Part shown: positions 45,009 through 53,224 of the stretch, piece after piece
How positions within the stretch are numbered: position 1 is the stretch's first letter
Layout: every line of letters starts with the position of its first letter
Assembly: GCF_902825325.1 (NCBI RefSeq)
Contig: NZ_CADEAR010000011.1
Span: 62,001-126,000 of the forward strand
DNA: 64,000 nt
From: Brucella tritici
Lineage (GTDB): Bacteria; Pseudomonadota; Alphaproteobacteria; Rhizobiales; Rhizobiaceae
Direction: 5' to 3'
Translations under genes and position numbers: made by a program
Notes under the pieces: generated by a model
What the model was told of the DNA's origin: nothing
What the model saw: only the letters and a program-made list of their open reading frames with translations
Databases searched by the model: none

Positions 45009-45088
45009 AGCCTGTTCCAGTTAAAATGGAGTCGCTGAAACCGCTTCGTATCTGCTGCCTCCCCAGTTCATCACCATTCACGACAAAA

Positions 45089-45116
45089 AACGCGCTCCGA
45101 AGGAGCGCGTTTCTTT
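45089..45116. terminator. Terminator after TPR gene region
   Basis: AACGCGCTCC-GAA-GGAGCGCGTT with an A-tract on the left and TTCTTT on the right, so usable from both strands. Confidence 0.8.
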
Positions 45117-45271
45117 AGATGCCGTGCGCCATGACTGGATGAGATTCCGGGTGTAGCGTGTCGAATATGGTGGGGTTTGAGAACCGGAGTGGAATGTACT
45201 TTTGGGTACACGAGCCGCAGCAAGCGCAAACAACGCCATTTGCAGGCCCGTCGCACCCGGAATATCGCCAG

Positions 45272-45304
45272 ATAACCTGATCTGATTTAGTCGGATCAGG
45301 TTAT
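45272..45304. repeat. Palindrome near pyk
   Basis: ATAACCTGATC (45272-45282) pairs perfectly with GATCAGGTTAT (45294-45304) across 11 bases. It lies 13 bases before the dispersed-repeat copy and may be part of a mosaic. Confidence 0.6.
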
Positions 45305-45316
45305 GTCTTTTCTTAC

Positions 45317-45360
45317 GCATTATCCGACGCAAAACCGCTTCGCACTTTTGCTGGAAATGC
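45317..45360. repeat. Dispersed palindromic repeat, copy 5
   Basis: On the minus strand it reads GCATTTCCAGCAAAAGTGCG, then AAGCGGTTTTGCGTCGGATA and ATGC. The left part is the same as the copy inside the thi-box at 53071-53116. It begins two bases after the pyk stop. Confidence 0.8.
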
Positions 45361-45361
45361 T

Positions 45362-46798
45362 TTAAATGCCCGACTTTCCGTCCGGACCTATATAGGCGAT
45401 GCGCAGCATGTTGGTCGCGCCGGGCGTGCCAAATGGAACACCAGCGGTAATGATGACGCGGTCGCCTGCCTTACCAAACTCTTCGTGGAAGACGATTTCG
45501 CAAGCATGATTGACCATGTCTTCAAGATCGTGCGCATCGGCAGTCACCACGCAATGCAGGCCCCAGACGAGCGACAGCTTGCGTGCGGTGTCAACAACCG
45601 GCGACAGAGCAATGATCGGCGTACGCGGACGCTCACGGGCGGCGCGCAGGCCGGTCGTGCCGGAAGCGGTATAAGTGACGATGGCCGAAAGCTTCAGCGT
45701 TTCTGCGATCTGGCGTGCAGCAAGTGAAATCGCGTCGGCACCCGTTGGTTCTGGTGCAGCACGCTGTGCATCGATGATAGTCGAATAGGTCGGTTCCTTT
45801 TCCACCTGCTCGGCGATGCGGTTCATGGTGGCGACAGCTTCAACCGGATATTGGCCCGAAGCAGATTCCGCTGAAAGCATGATCGCGTCGGCGCCTTCGA
45901 ACACTGCAGTTGCAACGTCGGATACTTCGGCGCGGGTCGGTACCGGAGCTGTAATCATCGATTCCAGCATCTGCGTCGCGACAACGACCGGTTTGCCGGC
46001 ACGGCGCGCCTTGCGGGTAATCTGCTTCTGAATGCCCGGAACATTTTCAAGCGGCACTTCAACGCCAAGATCGCCACGCGCGACCATCAATGCGTCGGAA
46101 AGCTCGATGATTTCATCGAGACGCGTCACAGCCTGCGGCTTCTCGATCTTCGACATCAGGCCAACCTTGCCACGCGAAACCTTGCGTACTTCGGCCAAAT
46201 CTTCCGGACGCTGGATGAAGGAAAGCGCAACCCAGTCGATTTCTTCCTTCAGGACCGCGTCGAGATCCTTGCGGTCCTTTTCCGTCAGCGCACCGACACC
46301 GAGCGTCGTATCCGGCAGGCTGACGCCCTTGCGATCTGAAATACGCGTTCCGGAAACCACTTTGCAGCGGATCGACTTGCCGTCGCTTGCTTCGGCAACC
46401 AGATGCAGCTTGCCGTCATCGATCAACAGACGATGACCCGGTTCAACAGCTTCAAGAATTTCCGGATGCGGAAGATAGACGCGATGTTCATCGCCAGGCG
46501 CTTCGTTGTTGTCGAGGGTGAAGGTCTGGCCGGGAACGAGATCGACCTTACCGTCCTTGAACTTGCCAACGCGCAGCTTCGGGCCCTGAAGATCGGCCAG
46601 AATGCCGATCGGACGGCCCAGTTCCTTTTCCACATTGCGGATGCGCTTGACGAGGGTGCGCATCAGGTCATGGTCGGCATGACTCATATTGATGCGGAAC
46701 ACATCCGCGCCTGCCTCAAACAGCTTGCGGATGACGGCTTCCTCACCCGACGCCGGACCTAGCGTGGCGAGAATCTTGACCTTGCGGTTGCGCTTCAT
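45362..46798 (-). CDS. pyk: Pyruvate kinase
   Basis: Pyruvate kinase makes pyruvate and ATP from phosphoenolpyruvate. The 478-residue protein has RKVKILATLGPASGEEAVIR at the start, the ADLQGPKLRVGKF substrate region, and MVARGDLGVEVPLENVPGIQ (the signature with catalytic Lys/Glu elsewhere in VGLMSKIEKPQA). The C-terminal allosteric domain is present. Its ATG overlaps the DUF1036 stop by four bases, so the two are coupled. The 3' end abuts a dispersed repeat. Confidence 0.96.
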   Translation of the reverse strand: MKRNRKVKILATLGPASGEEAVIRKLFEAGADVFRINMSHADHDLMRTLVKRIRNVEKELGRPIGILADLQGPKLRVGKFKDGKVDLVPGQTFTLDNNEAPGDEHRVYLPHPEILEAVEPGHRLLIDDGKLHLVAEASDGKSIRCKVVSGTRISDRKGVSLPDTTLGVGALTEKDRKDLDAVLKEEIDWVALSFIQRPEDLAEVRKVSRGKVGLMSKIEKPQAVTRLDEIIELSDALMVARGDLGVEVPLENVPGIQKQITRKARRAGKPVVVATQMLESMITAPVPTRAEVSDVATAVFEGADAIMLSAESASGQYPVEAVATMNRIAEQVEKEPTYSTIIDAQRAAPEPTGADAISLAARQIAETLKLSAIVTYTASGTTGLRAARERPRTPIIALSPVVDTARKLSLVWGLHCVVTADAHDLEDMVNHACEIVFHEEFGKAGDRVIITAGVPFGTPGATNMLRIAYIGPDGKSGI

Positions 46799-47256
46799 TG
46801 ACTATTCGTTCCTGTAACAGTGGGGTTTTCTGTCGGCGTTTCATCGGTGAGCTGAACCATCCAGCTCGATTGTTCCCCGGTGTCGTATTCCTGGAAGCCA
46901 TTGCGCTGGAAACCCCGCGCAAAGCAATCCTGGACGCCAGTAATACGGAATTCTTTCTCGGCCACGCACATATTGACCTTGCCCTCCCAGCGTCCGCCGC
47001 CCTGAGCGTCTTCGGCGTAGAGGTAATAATAGCGCGAGGTCAGCGGCCCCTCGATGAGGGTCTTGCAGCTTGATCCGTCGATGTGCCACCAGCCTTCGGT
47101 CACCCAGCCAGTCTTGGCTCTATAGCCGATGGATACGCCAACAAGGTTCTGGGTTGCATTGCATACGCGGAAATCCGCACGAGCCTCTATGGATGTCATG
47201 CCCAGCGCGGTCATCAGCACACTGGCAAACAAAACTAGAGATAGTGGAAGTCGCAT
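46795..47256 (-). CDS. DUF1036 secreted protein
   Basis: The 153-residue protein has a signal peptide (PLSLVLFASVLMTALGMTSIEARA) and the DUF1036 core: FRVCNATQNLVGVSIGYRAK, GWWHIDGSSCKTLIEGPLTS and RYYYLYAEDAQGGG, with four conserved Cys. It is probably periplasmic with disulphides. It overlaps the downstream pyk start by four bases (ATGA), an arrangement common in rhizobia, though no link to glycolysis is known to me. Confidence 0.88.
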   Translation of the reverse strand: MRLPLSLVLFASVLMTALGMTSIEARADFRVCNATQNLVGVSIGYRAKTGWVTEGWWHIDGSSCKTLIEGPLTSRYYYLYAEDAQGGGRWEGKVNMCVAEKEFRITGVQDCFARGFQRNGFQEYDTGEQSSWMVQLTDETPTENPTVTGTNSQ

Positions 47257-47513
47257 ACGCAGAACCCCTTCAGCCCGCTATCGGTTTTATCGAACAATTT
47301 GTATTGCACAGGGAAATCCCATCTCGGGCAAATCCCATTTCGGGTCGCTCTCTTTTCGGCAGTTTCGCCTTTGATGTCAACGCAATCCCATTGAGAACAG
47401 GTCGTCTTCATTAAAGAATGATCGTTGCAATCCGGGCTTTCTCATGACAGACCTGAAACAGCTTCCCGCACAACACAGAAATAATCTCCTTATTTAGCCT
47501 CGGATTTCGCTCC

Positions 47514-48332
47514 ATGTCGCTTCAATCCGGATCAACCGCTTCGTCGCCGTTCTCGCCCGCGCATAGTGTCGACGGCGATTTCAGTCTCGGCCTGCTCCTG
47601 ACCGCCGACCACGCACGGCGCGATGTTCCAGCCGAATATGGCACACTTGGTTTGCAGACAAGTGAATTCGACCGGCACATCGCCTATGATATCGGCGTCG
47701 AGAATCTGACCCGCAAACTTGCAAGCCGTCTGAACGCGCCTGCAGTCCTCGGCGGGTTTTCGCGGCTGCTGATCGATCCCAATCGCGGCGAAGACGACCC
47801 TACGCTCATCATGCAATTGTCCGATGGTGCGGTCATTTCCGGCAATTACCCAATGTCGGCAGGTGAACGCGAAGAACGGCTTGAACGCTTCTATCGCCCC
47901 TATCACAACACGGTAGCACGTGCGAGCGAGCGCACGGCGGCTGAAAGCAGGGCAGCGCCCTTCATTGTTTCGATCCATTCCTTCACGCCGCGCTGGAAGG
48001 AAAAGGCCCGCCCCTGGCAGATCGGTCTTCTCTGGGATAAGGACGACCGCGCCGTAAAGCCGCTTTTGTCGCTGCTGCGCGAAAACGCTGATCTAACGGT
48101 TGGCGATAACGAACCTTATGACGGCGCACTCAAGAACGATGCCATGTATCGCCATGCGACGGCAAAAGGCTTCGCCCATGTCCTGATCGAGGTGCGACAG
48201 GACCTGATTGCCGATGACAAGGGTGCAGATGAATGGGCCGACAGGCTGGCGCCGATGATCGCGCACATCAACACCTTGCCCGGCATTCATGTGGTCCAGC
48301 ATTTCGGCTCACGTGCTGATCGCGGTGAGTAA
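47514..48332 (+). CDS. N-formylglutamate amidohydrolase family protein
   Basis: The 272-residue protein belongs to the FGase family, which hydrolyses N-formylglutamate in histidine breakdown. It has LLLTADHARRDVPAEYGTLG with metal-site Asp-His (about 27-46), EFDRHIAYDIG, FSRLLIDPNRGEDDPTLI and FIVSIHSFTPRW. No hut genes are adjacent. Members outside hut clusters are of uncertain substrate, so the reaction is tentative. Confidence 0.85.
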   Translation: MSLQSGSTASSPFSPAHSVDGDFSLGLLLTADHARRDVPAEYGTLGLQTSEFDRHIAYDIGVENLTRKLASRLNAPAVLGGFSRLLIDPNRGEDDPTLIMQLSDGAVISGNYPMSAGEREERLERFYRPYHNTVARASERTAAESRAAPFIVSIHSFTPRWKEKARPWQIGLLWDKDDRAVKPLLSLLRENADLTVGDNEPYDGALKNDAMYRHATAKGFAHVLIEVRQDLIADDKGADEWADRLAPMIAHINTLPGIHVVQHFGSRADRGE

Positions 48333-48516
48333 CAGGCCTGTCAGGAGAGGCTTTACCCGCTATCCACAGGGCTTGACCCGCCAAATCGGGTCGTGCATCG
48401 AAAAAGGCTCTTAATTTTACCTGCGACTCGCGGGAAAAACGGTCCAGACTTTCGATAAGCGGTTTCCGCGCAATGCGTGTCCGCACCATCATAGACTTTG
48501 AATTGGAGAACTCCTC

Positions 48517-48777
48517 GTGAGCGACGACATTACCAGCGAAGCCCAAACCATTGCTGTCGGCCAGTTGCGCGCTTTTATCGAGCGCATCGAGCGCCTGGAA
48601 GAAGAAAAAAAGACCATCGCCGACGATATCAAGGAAGTTTACGCGGAATTGAAGGGTTCTGGGTTTGACAGCAAGGTCGTGAGGACCATTATTCGTCTGC
48701 GTAAAAAAGAAGACCATGAACGTCAGGAAGAAGAAGCCATGCTGCAGCTTTACATGGATGCACTTGGCATGGGCTGA
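48517..48777 (+). CDS. gapR: GapR-type nucleoid-associated protein (DUF2312)
   Basis: The 86-residue protein [20 protein letters not shown] then [20 protein letters not shown] and RTIIRLRKK is the DUF2312/UPF0335 family. Its Caulobacter member GapR clamps overtwisted AT-rich DNA and aids replication. It starts with GTG preceded by GGAG at a suitable distance. It is complete, and no operon partner is obvious. The family assignment is strong. Equivalence of function is inferred. Confidence 0.9.
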   Translation: MSDDITSEAQTIAVGQLRAFIERIERLEEEKKTIADDIKEVYAELKGSGFDSKVVRTIIRLRKKEDHERQEEEAMLQLYMDALGMG

Positions 48778-48867
48778 TTTCGGCTCTTTCCGAAGCCTTC
48801 CTTCTTCCTGAAATCGAAACCCGACGGATCGCCTGCGATTCGTATTCAGAGGAAGGGGATAGGGTCT

Positions 48868-49815
48868 ATGGAGTTCAGGAAGCTCGGACGTACCGAACTC
48901 AATGTTTCGCCGCTTTGCTTCGGCGGCAATGTATTTGGATGGACGGTCGATGAAGCGACATCATTCTCGATTCTCGACCGTTTCGTTGATGCTGGATTCA
49001 ATTTCATCGACACAGCGGACGCCTATTCCGCCTGGGCGCCCGGAAATGTGGGTGGCGAATCCGAAACCATTATCGGCAACTGGCTGAAATCCCGTGGCCT
49101 GCGCGATAAAGTCGTTATTGCCACCAAGGTCGGCTCCGAGATGGGTCCCGATGAGAAAGGCCTTTCGCCGGCCTATATCCGCAAAGCGGTCGACGCCTCC
49201 CTCAAACGGCTGCAGACGGATTATATCGACCTCTATCAATCGCACTGGGACGATCCCGAAACACCGTTCGAAGATGTGCTCGGCACCTATAAGGAGCTCA
49301 TCGACGCAGGCAAAGTGCGCGCCATCGGTGCATCCAATCTCACACCTGAGCGGCTGACAGAGGCGCTTGACGTCGCCAGGACCAATAATCTGCCGCGCTA
49401 TGAAAGCCTGCAACCGCTCTATAATCTTTATGATCGCGCTGATTTCGAAAATGGGTTGGAGAAAATCTGCCGTGAAAACGAACTCGGCGTTATTTCCTAT
49501 TATTCGCTGGCAGCAGGGTTCTTGACCGGCAAGTATCGTTCCGCTGACGATCTTGGACAAAGCGCACGCGGCAAATCGGTCGAAAAATATCTGACGGATC
49601 GTGGTTCGCGGATCATTGCTGCACTAGATGACGTTGCACGCAATCTCGATGTCACGCCGGCGCAAGTTGCAATTGCCTGGCTCATCGCACAGCCGTCGAT
49701 CACAGCCCCTATCGCCAGCGCCACACGCTCGGCCCAGCTCGGCGACCTGATCGCCGCAGCCGAACTGAAACTCAGCGACGATGAAATCGCCTTGCTGAAC
49801 AAGGCGAGCAGTTAA
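48868..49815 (+). CDS. Aldo/keto reductase
   Basis: The 315-residue protein has the AKR barrel with MEFRKLGRTELNVSPLCFGG, NFIDTADAYSAW (catalytic Asp and Tyr), VIATKVGSEMG (catalytic Lys) and YIDLYQSHWDDPETPFEDVL (His). C-terminal motifs bind NADPH. It would reduce aldehydes. The physiological substrate is unknown. It is convergent with the ABC-F gene. Confidence 0.92.
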   Translation: MEFRKLGRTELNVSPLCFGGNVFGWTVDEATSFSILDRFVDAGFNFIDTADAYSAWAPGNVGGESETIIGNWLKSRGLRDKVVIATKVGSEMGPDEKGLSPAYIRKAVDASLKRLQTDYIDLYQSHWDDPETPFEDVLGTYKELIDAGKVRAIGASNLTPERLTEALDVARTNNLPRYESLQPLYNLYDRADFENGLEKICRENELGVISYYSLAAGFLTGKYRSADDLGQSARGKSVEKYLTDRGSRIIAALDDVARNLDVTPAQVAIAWLIAQPSITAPIASATRSAQLGDLIAAAELKLSDDEIALLNKASS

Positions 49816-49829
49816 GTTCGAAGATTATG

Positions 49830-49853
49830 TCGAAGGGTAGCCTTACCCTTCGA
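49830..49853. terminator. Shared terminator of convergent genes
   Basis: TCGAAGGGTA pairs with TACCCTTCGA across four bases, followed by TTTCCTC on the plus strand. The ABC-F stop (49843-49845) is within the stem. Confidence 0.75.
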
Positions 49854-51660
49854 TTTCCTCTCGCAGCATTTCCAGCTCAAGCCATTCCTCTTCCATGGCC
49901 GCATTTTCGGAGCGTTTCTTCTCAAGAAGATCGGCCGTCTTGGCAAACAGCGTCGGATCCTTGGCATAAAGCTGCGGGTCGGCAAGCTTGCCTTCCAGCA
50001 CTGCGATTTCCTTCGAGAGAGCATCCATCTTGCCCGGCAGGGTTTCGAGCGCAAATTTCTGCTTGTAGGAAAGCTTGCGCTTTTCCTCACGCTTCGGCTG
50101 CGAAGTGTCCTCTTCCGACTTCTCATCACTTCGGCTGCCTGACACCTTGACCGAGCGCCGGCTCAAAGCCTGCTCCTTGCGCTGAGCCATCATGTCGGCA
50201 TAGCCGCCCGCATATTCGAGCCAGCGCCCGTCACCTTCCGGTGCAATCACCGATGTAACCGTGCGATCCAGAAAATCACGGTCGTGGCTGACCAGAATGA
50301 CTGTGCCGGGAAAACCTGCGACAAGCTCCTGCAGCAGATCGAGGGTTTCCATATCGAGATCGTTGGTTGGTTCGTCGAGGATAAGCAGGTTTGCGGGCCG
50401 CGCCAGAACGCGGGCCAGCATCAAACGGGCACGTTCGCCACCGGAAAGTTCGCGAATGGGCGTGCGCGCCTGCTCAGGCTGGAACAGAAAGTCCTTCATA
50501 TAAGACACGACATGCCGTTGCTCGCCGTTGACCACGAGGCTTTCGCCGCGCCCGTCCGTCAGGTAATGCGCCAGTGTCTCATCCAGATTGAGGCTTTCGC
50601 GCTTCTGGTCGAGTTCGGCCATTTCGAGATTGACGCCAAGCCGCAAGGTTCCAGAATCCGGCGCAAGCTTGCCAGTCAAAAGCGACAGAAGCGTCGTCTT
50701 TCCGGCACCGTTGGGTCCAACGAGACCGATACGGTCACCGCGCTGCACACGGATCGAAAAATCCTTGACCAGCACGCGCTCGCCATAGGCCTTGCTCAGC
50801 CCCTTGGCTTCAATCACCAGCTTGCCGGATTCCTTTGCATCGCTTGCCGCCAGAACCGCCGTCCCTTGCGCCTTGCGATGATTGCGAAAATCGGCGCGCA
50901 TGGAATGTAGTTCGCCGAGGCGGCGCATATTGCGCTTGCGCCGGGCGGTAACACCGTAGCGCAGCCAATGCTCCTCGCGCGCGATCTGGCGCCCGAGCTT
51001 GTGATGGTCGCGCTCTTCCTCCTCCAGCACCTTGTCGCGCCATTCCTCGAAATGGCCAAAACCCTGCTCCAGACGACGCGTGATGCCACGATCCAGCCAA
51101 ACCGTCGCCCGGCTGACATTCTCCAGAAAGCGGCGGTCATGCGAGATCAAAACAATGGCGGAGCGAATCTGGCGCAGTTCACTTTCCAGCCATTCGATGG
51201 TGGTCAGATCCAGATGGTTGGTCGGCTCGTCCAGCAGCAGAACGTCGGGCTGCGGTGCAATCACCCGCGCCAGAGCGGCACGCCGCGCCTCGCCGCCGGA
51301 CAGATGATCCGGCTTTTCTTCTCCCGTCAGGCCGAGATGTTCGAGAAGATAGGTCACACGATGCGGGTCGTCGGCAGGCCCCAGCCCCGCTTCCACATAG
51401 GCACGCACATTGGCAAAGCCGTCCATATCCGGCACCTGTGGCAGATAGCGGATAGTTGCTCCCGGATGTTTGAAAACCTCGCCCGATGTCGCCTCCACCA
51501 TACCGGCTGCAATCTTGAGCAGGGTGGATTTACCCGAACCATTGCGTCCTACGAGCGCGATGCGGTCGCCTTCGCTCACCGAGAGGCCGGCATCCTCCAG
51601 AAGCGGCGTGCCTCCAAAGGTGAGCTTGATCTGGTCGAGGCGAAGGAGTGGTGGTGCCAT
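49843..51660 (-). CDS. uup: ABC-F family ATPase (Uup type)
   Basis: The 605-residue cytosolic protein has two ATPase domains with Walker A GRNGSGKST and GPNGAGKTT, signatures LSGGEARRAALARV and LSGGERARLMLARV, and Walker B LLLDEPTNHLD and LILDEPTNDLD. They are joined by a charged linker, with a C-terminal coiled coil (about 540-605) as in Uup. ABC-F proteins act on ribosomes; Uup also affects transposon excision and the 50S subunit. No membrane domain is present. Confidence 0.92.
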   Translation of the reverse strand: MAPPLLRLDQIKLTFGGTPLLEDAGLSVSEGDRIALVGRNGSGKSTLLKIAAGMVEATSGEVFKHPGATIRYLPQVPDMDGFANVRAYVEAGLGPADDPHRVTYLLEHLGLTGEEKPDHLSGGEARRAALARVIAPQPDVLLLDEPTNHLDLTTIEWLESELRQIRSAIVLISHDRRFLENVSRATVWLDRGITRRLEQGFGHFEEWRDKVLEEEERDHHKLGRQIAREEHWLRYGVTARRKRNMRRLGELHSMRADFRNHRKAQGTAVLAASDAKESGKLVIEAKGLSKAYGERVLVKDFSIRVQRGDRIGLVGPNGAGKTTLLSLLTGKLAPDSGTLRLGVNLEMAELDQKRESLNLDETLAHYLTDGRGESLVVNGEQRHVVSYMKDFLFQPEQARTPIRELSGGERARLMLARVLARPANLLILDEPTNDLDMETLDLLQELVAGFPGTVILVSHDRDFLDRTVTSVIAPEGDGRWLEYAGGYADMMAQRKEQALSRRSVKVSGSRSDEKSEEDTSQPKREEKRKLSYKQKFALETLPGKMDALSKEIAVLEGKLADPQLYAKDPTLFAKTADLLEKKRSENAAMEEEWLELEMLREEIEG

Positions 51661-51751
51661 GGTTCTTTTCGATAAACAGGGTTTAAAATTCCGCCCTGCT
51701 TGTCCGCGACAAAAGCCGTTCTGTCAAATGGTACGGCACGAAAAGACCCAT

Positions 51752-51784
51752 GAAAAACAAACAGGCCGGGTTTCCCCGACCTGT
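51752..51784 (-). terminator. Terminator of the glycine-zipper gene
   Basis: ACAGGTCGGG-gaaa-CCCGGCCTGT on the minus strand, followed by TTGTTTTTCA. Confidence 0.8.
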
Positions 51785-51837
51785 CAGCAAACTTATTTAT
51801 CCAGCAATTGCTGGCCTAGTCATTACTGGCCCAATGC

Positions 51838-52122
51838 TTACTGGCAAGGCGCTTCGTAGACGCGGCCATACGGATCGCGGTAGCGGCAGTACTGCGTGCC
51901 ATTGCGCGTCTGGGCTGCACCAAGGAGCGTACCGGCAACGCCGCCGATAGCAGCGCCAGCAAGAGCGCCACGACCATTGCCGCCGATTGCGCCACCGGCG
52001 AGAGCGCCGAGTGCTGCGCCACCGACACCGTAACCGGCCGTGCGCTGTTCATTCGTCGTGCATGCAGCCGTCGAGAACGCGAGCACGCCAGCAACAGCAA
52101 TCATCGTAAGACGTGATTTCAT
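51838..52122 (-). CDS. Glycine-zipper envelope protein
   Basis: The start at 52122 with AGGAG upstream gives 94 residues. A signal sequence ends in AFSTAAC (possible lipidation Cys). A glycine-zipper of repeated GxxxG/Ala follows (GGAALGALAGGAIGG, then GAAIGGVAGTLLGA; about 37-70) and a Tyr-rich tail with two Cys. Such 17-kDa-antigen-like proteins insert in or span the outer membrane region. The function is unknown. Confidence 0.85.
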   Translation of the reverse strand: MKSRLTMIAVAGVLAFSTAACTTNEQRTAGYGVGGAALGALAGGAIGGNGRGALAGAAIGGVAGTLLGAAQTRNGTQYCRYRDPYGRVYEAPCQ

Positions 52123-52256
52123 TGAAACATCTCCTACAAGAGTTGAACTAATCACCGACTTTGCGTCCCCAATTTCGGCGTAAAGCAGATGACACCCGCT
52201 TGGCCCATTTACAATACGTTTCGCTCGCCAGCGTCAAGCTCTTTCGATTAATAAGG

Positions 52257-52913
52257 TTAGCGGCCTTGGCGCGGTGTTTCCTCCATCGCCAAGTTGGCGA
52301 TAAGTATCGCCAATCCAGAATGCGCAGTAACACGAAGTGTTCCACGAACTACATTAGACACTGTCCATGAAGAGCCGAAGGGCAGTGTCACATTATCTAA
52401 CGGCCACTCCGCATTTGTGATCGAAAGGCCTTCGACAGTGTTGAAATTAATCACACTGAACGGCGTTCCATCGGGAAAGTCATAGACATAATCTCCCGGC
52501 GGCAGGGGCCAGGCTTCCTCGGAGCCACTGGATAAAAGCACGTTCCGTCCTTTTGCCGCCTGCGCTGTCGCCATGGTCAGGTGCAGCAGCGTGTGATCAG
52601 TGCGCTGCCCGCCGAAAGCTCCACAGAGGATCACCCGATCCGCACCCCGCATATAGGCTTCCTCGAAGGCCAGTTCTCCATCCGTCATGTCCTTGGCGGC
52701 AGGGAACGTCTTTTGCGGCACGTGTCCATATTGCACGCGAAGCTCTGCGGAAGTCGAATCGAAATCGCCGAGCCACAGTTCCGGTTCGACACCAAGCGCC
52801 GCAGCATGCCTGATCCCGCTATCGGCAGCGAGAATACGCGCATCTGCAATTTGGCGCTTCAGGCGATCGGTCACGACCAGATCGCCGCCGAGGAGAATGA
52901 CGAATGTGCTCAT
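52257..52913 (-). CDS. thiN: Thiamine pyrophosphokinase
   Basis: The enzyme converts thiamine to thiamine pyrophosphate. The start at 52913 gives 218 residues. It has LAADSGIRHAAALGVEPELW (about 28-47), LGDFDSTS with the metal-binding Asp pair, KDMTDGELAFEEA and GAFGGQRTDHTLLHL. The C-terminal beta-domain TPFSVINFN binds thiamine. It is divergent from the riboswitch-controlled thiamine transporter thiBPQ, which would supply its substrate. Confidence 0.9.
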   Translation of the reverse strand: MSTFVILLGGDLVVTDRLKRQIADARILAADSGIRHAAALGVEPELWLGDFDSTSAELRVQYGHVPQKTFPAAKDMTDGELAFEEAYMRGADRVILCGAFGGQRTDHTLLHLTMATAQAAKGRNVLLSSGSEEAWPLPPGDYVYDFPDGTPFSVINFNTVEGLSITNAEWPLDNVTLPFGSSWTVSNVVRGTLRVTAHSGLAILIANLAMEETPRQGR

Positions 52914-53029
52914 AAGCCGCTCATAACACGGGCTAATCCGCGCCGGAAGCCTGCATTCGCTGCCGGTGCGATACCCCGAAACATTATTGCCCTTCCCGTT
53001 GCGAAAGATTATTGTCGCAACCGCTCTAA

Positions 53030-53167
53030 CGGGGTGCCATCCGCTTCCGCGGATGGCTGAGAGGCCCAAAAGCATTTCCAGCAAAAGTGTAAAACGGTTT
53101 TGCGTCCAGAAATGCGGAAAAAAGGCCAACCCGCTGAACCTGATCCGGTTTGCACCGGCGGAGGGAT
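53030..53167 (+). promoter_or_regulatory. TPP riboswitch (thi-box) with a repeat in its optional stem
   Basis: The conserved parts are in order: GGGGTGCC (53031-53038), the P3 hairpin GCCATCCGC/GCGGATGGC, CTGAGA, then ACCCGCTGAACCTGATCCGG, CACCGGCG and AGGGA (53162-53166). Between CTGAGA and ACCC, GGCC (53063-53066) pairs with GGCC (53124-53127). Everything between is a copy of the dispersed palindromic repeat. It lies 57 bases upstream of thiB and should turn thiBPQ off when TPP is bound. Confidence 0.93.
53071..53116. repeat. Dispersed palindromic repeat, copy 6, inside the riboswitch
   Basis: AGCATTTCCAGCAAAAGTGT, then AAAACGGTTTTGCGTCCAGA and AATGCG, with an A-rich tail. The outer arms GCATTTC/GAAATGC and inner CAAAA/TTTTG pair, so the element extends the optional stem of the thi-box. 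Confidence 0.85.
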
Positions 53168-53224
53168 TAGACGCTCCATAAACGGCGCTCAATCCTCTTG
53201 TAGTAAAAGAAAGGAAGTGCCGTG

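Larger units (their letters stand above)
45009..45361. other. Palindrome-rich intergenic region TPR gene / pyk
   Basis: The 353 bases hold a terminator (45089-45116), an 11-bp palindrome (45272-45304) and a copy of the dispersed palindromic repeat (45317-45360) ending next to the pyk stop. The 45120-45265 part has no recognisable gene on either strand and no tRNA fold. Confidence 0.55.

Noticed and set aside
45120-45265. tRNA-like or decayed small gene between the TPR gene and pyk
   Set aside because: No cloverleaf can be drawn and the frames show no recognisable protein.
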